64,000 bases of DNA from positions 3,397,501 to 3,461,500 of the forward strand of contig NZ_CP071798.1 in NCBI RefSeq assembly GCF_017498505.1. Direction: 5' to 3'. The notes beneath the pieces are model-generated. The model saw nothing but the letters and a program-made list of their open reading frames with translations, was not told the origin of the DNA and did no database searches. The position numbers and the translations under genes are program-made. Below are positions 1 to 9,830 of this stretch, piece after piece (the stretch's first letter is position 1; each line of letters opens with the position of its first letter). The DNA comes from Sporosarcina sp. Te-1 (GTDB taxonomy: Bacteria > Bacillota > Bacilli > Bacillales_A > Planococcaceae).

Positions 1-1083
1 GATGCGTAAAATCGGTTTAATTGCCTCACCGTTTTTTGATGCTAGGAACGCTTCGTTAATTTGATCAAAGTTATAGAACTTTACCAGTTTATCAAATGGG
101 AATTGACCTGCTTTGTAGTAATCAACTAATTGTGGAATAAAGACATTTGGCACTGAATCGCCTTCAATTACCCCCACCATTGTTTTACCTTCAGCCATTA
201 AATCATTATGCACATCAATATTCATTTCTGGTGTAACACCAACGATTGCTGCAATGCCTAGTGGGCGTAGTGCCTGTAAACATTGGCGAACAACTGGTGG
301 AACCCCCGTTGTATCAACTGCGTATTTAGTACCACCTTTTGTTAGCTCTTTAATTTCTTTTACGACATCTACTTTTGATCCGTTAAATGCATGTGTTGCA
401 CCCAGCTCTTTCGCCAGCTCTAAGCGTGAATCATGTACATCAACGGCGATAATTGTTTTACAACCTACAATTTTCGCAGCCATAATAGCGCTTAAACCAA
501 CTGCACCTGCACCATAAATGGCAATTGTTGAGCCGAATTCCGGTTTGAGTTTATTCAACACAGTGCCTGCACCGGTTTGAATCCCACAACCTAAAGGACC
601 CAATAATGCCAAATCTACCTCTTTATCTACTTTCACCACATTGCGCTCGTGAGCAATCGCATAGGTACCGAATGAAGATTGACCAAAGAACGTGGAAAGG
701 GGCTGACCGTCTTTGGATAAACGATGTGTGTAATCGTCATTTGTACCACCAAAGTTTAAGTCATTGAAAGTCTCACAAACTGTAGGGTGACCCGTTAAAC
801 AGTGATCGCAATGACCGCAATGTGCAAACGATAATACAACATGATCGCCTTTTTCAAAACGAGTAACCCCTTCCCCAACTTCTTCTACAATACCTGCACC
901 TTCATGTCCCAGTACTGCTGGCAGTGGTGCGATTGCTAAATCACGAGCAACTGCATCTGTATGGCAAACACCCGTAGCAACAATTTTAACTAATACCTCA
1001 TTTGCTTTTGGTGTCGCTAAGTCTACTTCTTCAAGAACAAAGTCTTGACCTTGTCCATTTGTCACTGCTGCTTTAATTTTCAT
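1..1083 (-). CDS. Zinc-dependent alcohol dehydrogenase (aryl-alcohol type), 3' end cut by window edge
   Basis: Medium-chain zinc alcohol dehydrogenase that would oxidise an alcohol to an aldehyde with NAD(P)+. Reading the minus strand from the ATG at 1083 (GGGAGG ribosome site just upstream) gives an open frame to base 1, about 361 residues, so only the last few codons are missing. Visible are the catalytic zinc ligands Cys40 and His60-Glu61 (GHEGAG), the structural zinc cysteines 89, 92, 95 and 103, and a GAGAVG dinucleotide-binding turn near residue 190. The cysteine spacing and 'NFGGTNDDY' loop resemble the aryl/benzyl-alcohol dehydrogenase branch. It is divergent from a LysR-type gene that probably controls it. 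The substrate is not determinable from sequence. Confidence 0.9.
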   Translation of the reverse strand, partial: MKIKAAVTNGQGQDFVLEEVDLATPKANEVLVKIVATGVCHTDAVARDLAIAPLPAVLGHEGAGIVEEVGEGVTRFEKGDHVVLSFAHCGHCDHCLTGHPTVCETFNDLNFGGTNDDYTHRLSKDGQPLSTFFGQSSFGTYAIAHERNVVKVDKEVDLALLGPLGCGIQTGAGTVLNKLKPEFGSTIAIYGAGAVGLSAIMAAKIVGCKTIIAVDVHDSRLELAKELGATHAFNGSKVDVVKEIKELTKGGTKYAVDTTGVPPVVRQCLQALRPLGIAAIVGVTPEMNIDVHNDLMAEGKTMVGVIEGDSVPNVFIPQLVDYYKAGQFPFDKLVKFYNFDQINEAFLASKNGEAIKPILRI

Positions 1084-1107
1084 GCTTAAACCCTCCCAAA
1101 AGGATCG

Positions 1108-1131
1108 TTCAATTTGATATAACATATTGAA
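1108..1131. promoter_or_regulatory. Dyad in the divergent adh/lysR intergenic region
   Basis: The arms TTCAAT and ATTGAA face each other across 12 bases between the alcohol dehydrogenase and the LysR-type gene. LysR-family proteins usually bind interrupted dyads in such divergent spacers, so this is a candidate operator. It is AT-rich and short, so chance cannot be excluded. Confidence 0.35.
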
Positions 1132-1220
1132 TTCCGCTATCATTGTATTCGTTTGCAGAAATCGCTACAATATACCCAAATCAATATCTATATTCATTAT
1201 GATTCATAAAGGGAGATAAT

Positions 1221-2120
1221 ATGCAATTATTGCAGTTACAGTATTTTTTATCTGTTGCGAGGACGGAGCACATGTCTCAGTCTGCACTTTCTTTAAATAT
1301 AACGCAGTCATCCTTAAGTAAAACGATTGCTAAATTAGAAGATGAATTAGGTGTTCCCTTATTCGATCGAAAAGGAAAGACAATCCGTTTAAATAAATAT
1401 GGGAAATATTATGCAGTAGAAGTGGAGAAGGCGTTAAATATCTTACAAAATGCGCACGAAGAAGTATTGGAAATGGCCGACATAGGGGAAGATCGGGTGT
1501 CGATTAGTGTGATGAGCTCCACAATCCTGCCGCCCATATTGAGAAGTTTCTATGAACATAGACCGAATATTAGAATTCAACAATCGATCCTGCCTGATTC
1601 TATAGCAAAGGAACGCCTGATCAGCGGAGAAATTGAGTTATGCGTTTCCAATACACCCATCACTGGGCCTACAATTGAATGGCTCCCCATCTTAAAGGAA
1701 CGATTGGATTTGATTGTACCTAAAAATCACAGGCTTGCGCAATTTGATGAAATAGATTTATGGGAAGCTAAAGACGAACAGTTTATAGGATATAAATCTG
1801 GATTAGAATCGATCAGCATGTTTGAAAAGTGTTGTCTACAAGCGGGGTTTACTCCAAACATTATATTTGAAGGAACGGAAATGTCGATTGTTTTGCAGCT
1901 TGTTAACGAGGGACAAGGAATTACATTTTATCCGCAGTATTCATTTTTAGGAGAACAACTAACAAATACCAAGATCATTCGTTTGAAAAATAGCCACTGT
2001 TATCAAACAGTAGGTTTCGCTTGGTTAAAAAATAAAAAATACTCTTATGTATCAAAGCAATTTCGTCAACATATGATTCAAGCATTTATTGATATAAATA
2101 ATAAAAACGACGGTAATTAA
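1221..2120 (+). CDS. LysR-family transcriptional regulator
   Basis: A 299-residue DNA-binding regulator of normal LysR length. The N-terminal winged HTH is clear: residues 1-60 contain the typical 'SQSALSLNITQSSLSKTIAKLE' region and 'LGVPLFDRKGKTIRLN' wing. Residues ~90-290 match a periplasmic-binding-protein-like effector domain. The ATG follows an AAAGGGAG ribosome site. It is transcribed away from the alcohol dehydrogenase, 137 bases apart, the classic arrangement for a LysR activator and its target. The inducer is unknown. Confidence 0.92.
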   Translation: MQLLQLQYFLSVARTEHMSQSALSLNITQSSLSKTIAKLEDELGVPLFDRKGKTIRLNKYGKYYAVEVEKALNILQNAHEEVLEMADIGEDRVSISVMSSTILPPILRSFYEHRPNIRIQQSILPDSIAKERLISGEIELCVSNTPITGPTIEWLPILKERLDLIVPKNHRLAQFDEIDLWEAKDEQFIGYKSGLESISMFEKCCLQAGFTPNIIFEGTEMSIVLQLVNEGQGITFYPQYSFLGEQLTNTKIIRLKNSHCYQTVGFAWLKNKKYSYVSKQFRQHMIQAFIDINNKNDGN

Positions 2121-2394
2121 GTCAATTTCATCATCCCGGTTTTAAAAATACAAACATGGTCTGAACTTACGATTTGTATTAAAAAAACAGAAATTATGTG
2201 GTTTAAAATAGTTCAAAAAAGCGTCGATTCGATCAACGGCAGGTTTGGAACAGAACATTGGATAGAAATTGACTAATATTCTTTTGTCTTTAGGCTGATC
2301 GATAAGCCTAAGTGTTATATCTAGTAGAAGAATCCCACTAATAATTTTCCGAATTATGCTACGATAGATGAAAAGAGATCGGGAGGTAAAGGGA

Positions 2395-3357
2395 ATGAGA
2401 CCGAGTGTGTTCATTACAAGGAAATTGCCGGAGAAGATGGTAGCTCCGCTCCGGGAAAAGTTTGAAGTGCGCATGTGGGATTCGGACGTCTCGGCGGTAC
2501 GCCGTTCTATTTTAAAAGAGGAGATCTCTCAAGTGGATGCGCTGTGGACAGTCGTTTCAGACTGTATCGATAGTGAACTGCTGGAAGCTGCAGAACAACT
2601 GAAAGTCATCGTCAATATGGGGGTAGGGTTCAATAATATTGATACAGGTGCAGCAAAGGAAAAGGGGATTATCGTCACGAATACGCCGGATGTGCTAACT
2701 GAGACGACAGCGGATTTGGCATTTGCGTTGCTGCTTGCGACGGCCCGCAGGCTCAACCGGGCAGAACGGGAATTGCGGCATGGGGGTTGGTTGTCCTGGA
2801 CACCAATGGGCTTCACTGGGATGGATGTCGGCGGGAAAACGCTCGGCATTATTGGTATGGGCCGGATCGGAGAGGCGGTCATGCGCCGCGCTAGAGGGTT
2901 CAACATGCGAGTCCTGTATCATAACCGGAGTCAGAAAGAAGAAGTGGAACAAAAATACGGGTGTGAGTACGTGACGTTGGATCAACTACTGGAGAGGGCC
3001 GACCATGTCGTCATCTTGGCCCCCTTTACAGAAGAAACAGCCGGAATGATCGGGCAGCGGGAATTGGGTCTGATGAAGAAGACGGCAACATTAATCAGTA
3101 TGTCCCGAGGTGGGATTGTTGATGAAGAGGCGTTGTATGAAGCGTTGAATGATGAAATCATCTGGGGGGCCGGCCTGGATGTATGGGAAAAAGAACCGGT
3201 TTCCAAGCATCATCCATTACTCACGCTGCCAAATGTAACCGCGCTGCCGCATATCGGCAGTGCGACGGTGGAGACCAGGGAAGCGATGATGCGGATGAAT
3301 GCCGAAGCGATCGTGGATGTTCTGGAGGGAAGGGAACCGAACAACCGGGTTGTATAG
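2395..3357 (+). CDS. D-2-hydroxyacid dehydrogenase (glyoxylate/hydroxypyruvate reductase type)
   Basis: Predicted NAD(P)H-dependent reductase of 2-keto acids such as glyoxylate or hydroxypyruvate. The start at 2395 is chosen over the in-frame ATG at 2368 because GGGAGG lies 8 bases upstream; this gives 320 residues, the family's usual length. The cofactor turn GIIGMGRIG is near residue 150. The catalytic set appears as SRGG (Arg), GLDVWEKEP (Glu side) and LPHIGSAT (His). An AraC-type regulator follows on the same strand. No cofactor preference is assigned. Confidence 0.92.
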   Translation: MRPSVFITRKLPEKMVAPLREKFEVRMWDSDVSAVRRSILKEEISQVDALWTVVSDCIDSELLEAAEQLKVIVNMGVGFNNIDTGAAKEKGIIVTNTPDVLTETTADLAFALLLATARRLNRAERELRHGGWLSWTPMGFTGMDVGGKTLGIIGMGRIGEAVMRRARGFNMRVLYHNRSQKEEVEQKYGCEYVTLDQLLERADHVVILAPFTEETAGMIGQRELGLMKKTATLISMSRGGIVDEEALYEALNDEIIWGAGLDVWEKEPVSKHHPLLTLPNVTALPHIGSATVETREAMMRMNAEAIVDVLEGREPNNRVV

Positions 3358-3430
3358 GTAGGGGGGCATGCCCTCCCTATCTTTTGCGGGAATCAATCAG
3401 CTATTCTCTAGCGGAAATGAAGGTGAGTCG

Positions 3431-4861
3431 ATGCGCATTTATATGCTTCTCTATGACCAATTGGAAGCGCAAGGGTTGAAATGGCTGCTCACATCGCAAT
3501 GGAATGATATGCAAGTGACGATAGCTGAACAGGCAGAAGATATGGAATGGATGCATGAGGCCGATTTCTATATTATTGACATGAAATTCATCACTGAGGG
3601 GAAAATGGCGATACCTTCTCATGTGGAGTGGCTTGGCCTTTCATCGGAACGCACTTTCCAGACGGTGTACGAGGCCCTATCCATGAAGGCGGAGGATATC
3701 CTATTCAGGCCATTGCAACCGGAGCGCCTCCTTTCGCATATCCAGCAACTACGGTTTCGGCGGCGCAACGAGAAAGTACACTTGAAACGGCAGGAAAGAC
3801 CTGAACTTCCTCTCACTTACGAAGACTTCTTATTAGGCAATACATATTCTGACCGCTTATTGGTCATGGGTTTAATCGCTCCATCACATTTGAATGTATT
3901 ACATCAACTCGTAAGAGAACTGGAGAGGTACGATTTTCCTACTCGATATGACGTCTTTCCATTTTCAGATTTTGTTCTCGTTGTCCATGAAATGAAAGAT
4001 CCTGCTGTCCTTCAGGAGGCATACCGCACCTTTTTCTCTGAATGGAAATACCAATCGGATACACTATTGACGATCTATTTGTATGAGGGGACACAACGAA
4101 TCAGCTATCGGGAGCTTTACAAGAAGATGCGCCGATTTCACGAACGAATTTTTTATGACGGCTATGATATTCTCACTTGGGAAAAGAAAGACGTCCATTG
4201 GCGGGAAGTGGATCCGTTTTTAACGCCCCTTGAACAGAGGACATGGATTGAAATGTTGGAAAAACAGCAATCTGCCGAGATCCGTAATTGGATGGAACAG
4301 GACTTCTTAACATTGGCAGCACCGTACCCGAATCCGGAGATGGTGAGGATCCGTTTGACAAGCATCTTAGCTCAGGTGCGCCGCTATATGTCGGCGAATG
4401 CGCTTGCGTCTGAATCCACTGAGGCTTCCTATCATTCACTTTTTGAAACTATCATCCGTGAGCCTGTCGTCTATCGGATTGTTGAGACATTCCTTGTATT
4501 TGTCGTGGAGCTATTTGGAACAGTCCAGACCACTTCTCAGTTTGCTGGCCGTTTCGATGAGAAGGTGAAGGAACGAATTGCGGCAAATTACTGGGATCCA
4601 TCCTTTGGTCTAGCTGCGTGTGCGGAGGAAATGAACATCCACAAAAGCACATTGAGTCGAAAATATTCAAAAGAGGCAGGGGAATCCTTTTCGGATACCT
4701 TGCTGAAAAAGAGAATTGAGGAGGCATCTCGATTGTTGGTAGAGACCGATCTGTCCATCGCGGACGTCGCACGGTCCGCGGGTTTCACACATGCGACGTA
4801 TTTTAGCAGGAGATTCAAAGAATTGACTGGCATGACGCCGTATCGGTATCGGCTGCGGTGA
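3431..4861 (+). CDS. AraC-family regulator with an N-terminal receiver-like region
   Basis: A 476-residue protein whose last ~100 residues form an AraC-type double HTH ('AACAEEMNIHKSTLSRKYSKE' followed by 'SIADVARSAGFTHATYFSRRFKELTG'). The first ~110 residues start 'MRIYMLLYDQLEAQGLKWLL' and have the alternating strand/helix pattern of a response-regulator receiver, but the usual acidic pocket and phospho-Asp context are not evident. The middle ~250 residues are unassigned. The ATG at 3431 is preferred because an AAGGTGAG site precedes it; an in-frame upstream ATG at 3368 lacks one. The target is unknown; the preceding dehydrogenase is a neighbour, not proof. Confidence 0.8.
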   Translation: MRIYMLLYDQLEAQGLKWLLTSQWNDMQVTIAEQAEDMEWMHEADFYIIDMKFITEGKMAIPSHVEWLGLSSERTFQTVYEALSMKAEDILFRPLQPERLLSHIQQLRFRRRNEKVHLKRQERPELPLTYEDFLLGNTYSDRLLVMGLIAPSHLNVLHQLVRELERYDFPTRYDVFPFSDFVLVVHEMKDPAVLQEAYRTFFSEWKYQSDTLLTIYLYEGTQRISYRELYKKMRRFHERIFYDGYDILTWEKKDVHWREVDPFLTPLEQRTWIEMLEKQQSAEIRNWMEQDFLTLAAPYPNPEMVRIRLTSILAQVRRYMSANALASESTEASYHSLFETIIREPVVYRIVETFLVFVVELFGTVQTTSQFAGRFDEKVKERIAANYWDPSFGLAACAEEMNIHKSTLSRKYSKEAGESFSDTLLKKRIEEASRLLVETDLSIADVARSAGFTHATYFSRRFKELTGMTPYRYRLR

Positions 4862-4906
4862 AATGGAGTGGGAGAGGTAGAAAGAGAGTTGTTTGGAAGG
4901 CTGGCA

Positions 4907-4962
4907 GCTAGATTAGGCGGACAAGGCATGTCACATGTCAATCATGACCCGCCTAGCTTTTC
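4907..4962 (+). terminator. Probable terminator after the AraC-type gene
   Basis: GCTAG..AGGCGG pairs with CCGCCTAGC, with a bulge and a long loop that can fold further, followed by TTTTCCC. It lies between convergent genes and may serve the plus-strand gene. Confidence 0.45.
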
Positions 4963-4966
4963 CCAT

Positions 4967-6346
4967 TCACTTCTCCAACTGAATTTCTACCTTTGTCCCG
5001 TGCCCCTCTTCGCTTGTTAATGTAATCTTTCCCCCGTGCGCCTCAACGATGTCTCGGGAAATAGCCATTCCAAGGCCAGTGCCGTAGATATTTTCCGTGT
5101 TTGCCCCTCTGTAATAACGGTCGAATATTTGGTCCATGTCTTGAAGAGCAATGCCCTTTCCATTGTCTTCAATTATGATTCCATTTGCCATCACGCTGAC
5201 GATAACTCCAATATGGCTATTGTTATGAATGATGGCATTGTTAATGAAATTTAAGATAGCCCGTTTCATTAAATGCCGGTCGATATACCATATTGCTTCT
5301 GAAGCACTGCTCTCAAAAGAAATTGCATAGTCGCTATACTTCGGATCATTCAATACGTCTATGACGATTTCACGGATGAAATTTTCAATGCGGGTCTCTT
5401 CGCGATGAAGGGGCATTTCCTGATTGCGCAAGCGCATCGTTAAATTGAAATCATCTAATAGCTCTTTCATGTAAACGGACTTTCGCTCAATTATCTCCGC
5501 ATAATCGAGCTGTTCCGATTCCGTTGTGCTGTGCTCACGCAATAATTCGGCAAAGCCTTGAATCGAAGCGAGGGGCGTCTTCAAATCGTGCGAAACGTTG
5601 CTGATCCATTCTTCTCGCATTTTTTCCAACTTGGTGCGTTCTTCTTCATGGGCCATTAATGTCTCAGAAACATCATTTAAGTTTGAAAAGACCGGCTTGA
5701 AAATACCTTGACGCTTCATTTTCTGGATAGAAAAGTTACGTTCTTTCAGCTGCGATATCCGATCGATCATATAGGAGACAGGTCTCGTAATGATAATGCT
5801 AAATAATAAGCCGACCAATGCGGCAATGATCAGATCGGCAATGGTCATGGCGAAAAATGCTTTTAACGCATACGCCAGGAACGAGGATGGGTTGAACATA
5901 AAGACGATTCGTTGTTCTTCAGAGTTTTTGACGCCTATTAGATAGCTGTAGTCGCCAAATTGTCCAATGTAATATGTAGTAAATTGATCATCCATGTATT
6001 TATAAATGTGTACAAGCTCAACCGGACTGTAATGCATCGGCGCTTCATCGGGCGCTAGGGCATTTGCCATGACATTCCCATTTCGATCTAGCACTTGCAG
6101 CCAGCCGCCGAATGACTGCAGGGATTTCATTCCTTCATCCGAAACGACTGGCTGCCCGTTCTCGATTAAGAGATAGCGGGAAAATTGACGGGCATAGGAT
6201 TCACCTGACTCGGCAGAGAAATTTTCATTACCATTCGCATGCTGGTAATAAAGGACACCGATTAACACAAACAAATTGACGAAAATAACGATAAACACAA
6301 TGCTTAGTACGGAAAATAAATATCTGCCGGTCAACTTCCATTTCAT
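4967..6346 (-). CDS. Membrane sensor histidine kinase
   Basis: A 459-residue kinase with a membrane segment at ~11-34, an extracytoplasmic sensor region of ~120 residues, and a second membrane segment at ~160-187. A HAMP-like linker follows, then the DHp box SNVSHDLKTPLASIQG with phospho-acceptor His253, and an HATPase domain with N box (FINNAIIHN), DNGKGI, and GTGLGMAI. It lies 8 bases after its response regulator, its ribosome site overlapping the regulator's end. The genes across the spacer resemble Bacillus YxdLM-YxeA, but kinases of that group are short and lack a large sensor domain, so this kinase is of another type. Confidence 0.93.
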   Translation of the reverse strand: MKWKLTGRYLFSVLSIVFIVIFVNLFVLIGVLYYQHANGNENFSAESGESYARQFSRYLLIENGQPVVSDEGMKSLQSFGGWLQVLDRNGNVMANALAPDEAPMHYSPVELVHIYKYMDDQFTTYYIGQFGDYSYLIGVKNSEEQRIVFMFNPSSFLAYALKAFFAMTIADLIIAALVGLLFSIIITRPVSYMIDRISQLKERNFSIQKMKRQGIFKPVFSNLNDVSETLMAHEEERTKLEKMREEWISNVSHDLKTPLASIQGFAELLREHSTTESEQLDYAEIIERKSVYMKELLDDFNLTMRLRNQEMPLHREETRIENFIREIVIDVLNDPKYSDYAISFESSASEAIWYIDRHLMKRAILNFINNAIIHNNSHIGVIVSVMANGIIIEDNGKGIALQDMDQIFDRYYRGANTENIYGTGLGMAISRDIVEAHGGKITLTSEEGHGTKVEIQLEK

Positions 6347-6354
6347 AGGATCAC

Positions 6355-7056
6355 CTATTTCACGATAAATTTATAGCCTAACCCTTTTACGGTTGTCAGG
6401 TAAGTCGGTTTTGACGGTTGATCTTCAATTTTTTCGCGGAGCCGCCGGATGTGGACCATCAATGTATTGTCTGCACCAAAAAAATCCTCCCTCCATACCC
6501 GTTCAAAAAGTGTTTCTTTGCTTAAAATTTGGTTAGGATGGTGCAAGAAACAAGCCATCAAGCCTATCTCCTTGGCGGTCAACTCCAAAGGTTCTCCGAG
6601 TTTCGTCACCTCTGTTTCCGCTTCGTCCATTGAAAAAGGACCGACAGTAATCCTTTTGGATGGCAAGGGCATATCGGATTGATAATAACCAGCCCTCCGC
6701 AATTGGGCTTTCACTCGAAAGGCGACTTCCTTCGGGCTGAACGGTTTTGTAATATAATCATCTCCCCCTATAGCAAGCCCTAAAATCTTGTCTGTTTCGT
6801 CTGATTTTGCGGAGAGGAATAAAATCGGGATACGCGAGACCTCTCGGATTTTTTTGCACAACTCATATCCATCACCATCCGGAAGCATGATGTCCAATAT
6901 TGCAATGTTTGGAGAGAAAGCATTGAACTGTTCCCACCCCTCTTGGACGGAACCCGCCGTTTCAATCTCTGTAAATCCTTCCTTCATAAGTGCTGCTTTC
7001 ATTAAATGCCGCAAATCGCCCTCATCGTCTACAACTAGAATCCTTGGTTTTTCCAA
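6355..7056 (-). CDS. OmpR/PhoB-family response regulator
   Basis: A 233-residue two-domain regulator. The receiver has the acidic pair at residues 10-11 and phospho-acceptor Asp55 (AILDIMLPDGDGYE), with the conserved Lys in KPFSP. The C-terminal winged helix (~135-230) shows the OmpR pattern 'LTAKEIGLMACFLHHPNQILSKE' to 'VRRLREKIE'-like 'IRRLREKIE' and 'TVKGLGYKF'. It is the first gene of a two-gene operon with the kinase downstream. It is divergent from an ABC transporter, which it probably activates, possibly via the repeats at 7141-7173. Confidence 0.95.
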   Translation of the reverse strand: MEKPRILVVDDEGDLRHLMKAALMKEGFTEIETAGSVQEGWEQFNAFSPNIAILDIMLPDGDGYELCKKIREVSRIPILFLSAKSDETDKILGLAIGGDDYITKPFSPKEVAFRVKAQLRRAGYYQSDMPLPSKRITVGPFSMDEAETEVTKLGEPLELTAKEIGLMACFLHHPNQILSKETLFERVWREDFFGADNTLMVHIRRLREKIEDQPSKPTYLTTVKGLGYKFIVK

Positions 7057-7140
7057 TCTGTCACGTCCTTTCAGGCGGCCAACGTTAATTGCCGTTTCAT
7101 TAGCTCATAGTATAGAGCATTTCTCGGGTATACGCCTTGA

Positions 7141-7173
7141 TTTAAGGATTTTGTAAGGTCCAAGTTAACTTGG
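7141..7173. promoter_or_regulatory. Candidate response-regulator binding region upstream of the ABC transporter
   Basis: Two direct copies of a TTTAAGG / TGTAAGG heptamer, 11 bases apart, lie next to a perfect 14-bp palindrome with arms CCAAGTT/AACTTGG. OmpR-family regulators usually bind direct repeats spaced by about one helical turn, and this is the spacer between the regulator operon and the transporter. The link is inference. Confidence 0.4.
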
Positions 7174-7220
7174 CGTAAGTTTATCCCGTTATAGTGAAAC
7201 CATACGAAAGAGGTGCGAAT

Positions 7221-7988
7221 ATGGAACCATTATTAGTTGTGAAAAGCGTGGAAAAAACATACGGAAAAGGCGCAAATACATTCAATGCGCTTGAACATAT
7301 TTCATTTGAAATCGATCATGGCGAGTTTGTTGGAGTCATGGGTCCTTCGGGAGCGGGCAAATCGACGTTGCTCAATGTCCTTGCGACAATTGATACACCG
7401 ACAAGCGGTGACATTTTCATCGGAACGGACAATATCGCGAAGATGGATGAGGAAAAACTGGCGGACTTTCGGCGGGATCATCTTGGATTCATCTTTCAGG
7501 ATTATAACTTATTGGATTCACTGACTATCCGAGAAAATATTTTATTGCCACTGGCGATTGCAAAAAAGAACCCGGCGGAAATAAAAAAACGGGTGGACGA
7601 AATTACGGCGACATTCGGCATATCGAATTTGCTTGAAAAATACCCGTACCAAATTTCAGGCGGACAGAAGCAGCGTACTGCCGCAAGTCGAGCGTTGATT
7701 TCCAATCCGAAAATCATTTTCGCAGATGAACCAACCGGCGCATTGGATTCAAAGTCGGCGACAGATTTGCTGGAAAGCATGAGTTCATTGAATGAAAAGC
7801 ATGAAGCGACCATCATGATGGTGACACATGATGCATATGCGGCAAGCTTTTGCCGCCGAATTTTATTTATAAAAGATGGTCGATTGTCGAAAGAAATTTT
7901 CCGAGGTACGAAGACGCGCAAAGAGTTTTTTCAAGCGATTTTGGACGAGCTTTCACAAATAGGCGGTGAAACGAATGACGCTATTTGA
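7221..7988 (+). CDS. ABC transporter ATP-binding protein (BceA/YxdL-like)
   Basis: A 255-residue ATPase of the MacB/LolD/BceA class. It has Walker A GPSGAGKST, Q-loop FIFQDYNLLDSLT, signature ISGGQKQR, Walker B IIFADEPTGALD and switch His in VTHD. The ATG at 7221 follows AAAGAGGTG at a proper distance, so the in-frame ATG at 7194 is not used. It overlaps the FtsX-type permease by 14 bases. Together with the permease and the YxeA-like protein, the set matches the Bacillus YxdL-YxdM-YxeA module associated with response to peptide antibiotics. The substrate is inferred from that resemblance only. Confidence 0.93.
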   Translation: MEPLLVVKSVEKTYGKGANTFNALEHISFEIDHGEFVGVMGPSGAGKSTLLNVLATIDTPTSGDIFIGTDNIAKMDEEKLADFRRDHLGFIFQDYNLLDSLTIRENILLPLAIAKKNPAEIKKRVDEITATFGISNLLEKYPYQISGGQKQRTAASRALISNPKIIFADEPTGALDSKSATDLLESMSSLNEKHEATIMMVTHDAYAASFCRRILFIKDGRLSKEIFRGTKTRKEFFQAILDELSQIGGETNDAI

Positions 7989-9825
7989 GCTGGCGCTGAA
8001 AAACATCCGCCGCAATATGAAAAGTTATTCGCTTTACATTGGGTCAACTGTATTTTCCATCTTAATATACTTTACATTTGCCACATTGAAATATAGTGAA
8101 GATATTAGCGGGATGGCTGAAACGTCGAAGCAGATCCAAGGGGTTATGGGTGCCTCCGCATTCGTGCTCATGATTTTCGTGGCGATTTTCATCATCTATT
8201 CAAACTCTTTTTTTATGAAGAAGAGAAAGAAGGAAGTTGCGCTCTATTCCTTGTTAGGGGTGCGTAAAAAATCAATCGGCTTCCTTTTGTTTTTCGAAAA
8301 CATGGTAATCGGCCTGTTTTCACTTGTTGTTGGTGTGGTTTTGGGATTTTTACTATCCCGTCTGTTGCTCACAATCCTTTTGAAGCTGATGGATCTCAAC
8401 ATCGTAGCTGGTTTCGCCTTTTCGCTTAATGCCCTTCTGAATACTTGTATCGTGTTCTTCATCATTTTCTTATTCACTTCATTGATGGGATATCGTATCA
8501 TTTATCGTTTCAAGTTGATTGATCTGTTTCATGCGGAGAAAAAGGGCGAGGAAGTGCCGAAAGTGAGGGTAATCACAGCGATAGTAGGCGTAGGGGCATT
8601 GGCAGCTGCATACTATCTAGCTTTGCAGGATTTATCCGAATCGCAGGCATGGAGAGTGTTAGGTTTGGCGATGCCGATTGTGATTATTGCTTTGACAGTA
8701 ATCGGCTCTTATCTGTTGTTCCATAGTGTGCTTATTTATGTGTTGTCTGCATTGAAAGGAAATCCCAATTGGGCTTGGAAAGGCCTGCATATGATGACAG
8801 CCTCGCAGTTACTTTATCGGATTAGGGGAAACGCGAAGACACTGACAATTATCACAGTATTGAGCGCAACGACGATTACTTCAGGCGGTGCGGTATTCGG
8901 GGTTTATTACAACGCAGAAAAAAATGTCCAGTCTTATACCCCCTATTCCTTTATGTGGGAAGGGGAGAAGCAGATTATTGACCCAGCCATCGTTGAATCA
9001 GAGGTTTCATTCCGTAGCAAGACGGTCCGTGTAACTAATGATTTAAATGAAATGGAATATGTTGTCATTAACGAGGCTGTTTTCAAATCATTGGCGAAGA
9101 ACCTGAATTGGCCAGAAATGCAAAAGCTTGAGGGGGATGAAGTCTTCGCAATTGATGCTTTTTATGATGAACGCTGGTCCGATAAATTGGAATCTGTCAC
9201 AATCAATGACACCAATTACACCGTTGCGGCATTTTACGATAAGGCAGTGTTCAATACCGGAACATTAGGTGGGAACGCTCTTGTAGTGCCGAACTCGTTG
9301 TATAACAAAATCAAGTCCGATGAAAAACTGATACAAGCTGTCCAAGTCAGTGATTATAAAAACCAGATCGCCGTATCGGACAGATTGGCAGCGAATACAG
9401 GAAACTTTTCAAGTGCGGCGGCGGACTATAAAAGTGCTATTGGATCATTAGGCGCGCTGCTTTTCGTAGGAAGCTTTTTAGGGCTTGTTTTTCTTGTCGC
9501 TACAGGTAGCATCATCTTCTTTAAAATGATGACGGAAGCTGAGGAGGATAAGGCAAAATACGCTATCCTTCATAAGATCGGTGTTTCGAACAAGGATATG
9601 AAACAAACAATCCGCGGACAGATTGGCGTCATTTTTGCCGTTCCGCTCCTTCTTGGCATTATTCATGGAAGCGTGGCACTCGCAGCGGTTTCCAAACTGT
9701 TAATGATGGACTTCCTTGTACCCGTTATTATATGGATGATCGCTTACACGGCAATTTATGCGATTTACTATTTTGCGACTGTTCGGAGCTTCACCAAAAT
9801 CATCAAAAAAGGTTATTTGGAGTGA
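7975..9825 (+). CDS. FtsX-family ABC permease (BceB/YxdM-like)
   Basis: A 616-residue permease with about ten predicted membrane segments: one at the N terminus, three around residues 50-180, two near 200-250, one near 290, a ~200-residue extracytoplasmic domain, and three at the C terminus. That layout is diagnostic of BceB-type detoxification transporters. The ATG at 7975 lies in GGCGGTGAAACGA ATG inside the 3' end of the ATPase gene, so the two are translationally coupled. The extracellular loop is where this family contacts peptide antibiotics and signals to its kinase. Confidence 0.92.
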   Translation: MTLFELALKNIRRNMKSYSLYIGSTVFSILIYFTFATLKYSEDISGMAETSKQIQGVMGASAFVLMIFVAIFIIYSNSFFMKKRKKEVALYSLLGVRKKSIGFLLFFENMVIGLFSLVVGVVLGFLLSRLLLTILLKLMDLNIVAGFAFSLNALLNTCIVFFIIFLFTSLMGYRIIYRFKLIDLFHAEKKGEEVPKVRVITAIVGVGALAAAYYLALQDLSESQAWRVLGLAMPIVIIALTVIGSYLLFHSVLIYVLSALKGNPNWAWKGLHMMTASQLLYRIRGNAKTLTIITVLSATTITSGGAVFGVYYNAEKNVQSYTPYSFMWEGEKQIIDPAIVESEVSFRSKTVRVTNDLNEMEYVVINEAVFKSLAKNLNWPEMQKLEGDEVFAIDAFYDERWSDKLESVTINDTNYTVAAFYDKAVFNTGTLGGNALVVPNSLYNKIKSDEKLIQAVQVSDYKNQIAVSDRLAANTGNFSSAAADYKSAIGSLGALLFVGSFLGLVFLVATGSIIFFKMMTEAEEDKAKYAILHKIGVSNKDMKQTIRGQIGVIFAVPLLLGIIHGSVALAAVSKLLMMDFLVPVIIWMIAYTAIYAIYYFATVRSFTKIIKKGYLE

Positions 9826-9830
9826 TATAA

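Noticed and set aside
2142..2474. Minus-strand frame of 110 codons before the hydroxyacid dehydrogenase
   Set aside because: It overlaps the start of a clear plus-strand gene, has no ribosome site and an uncharacteristic composition.
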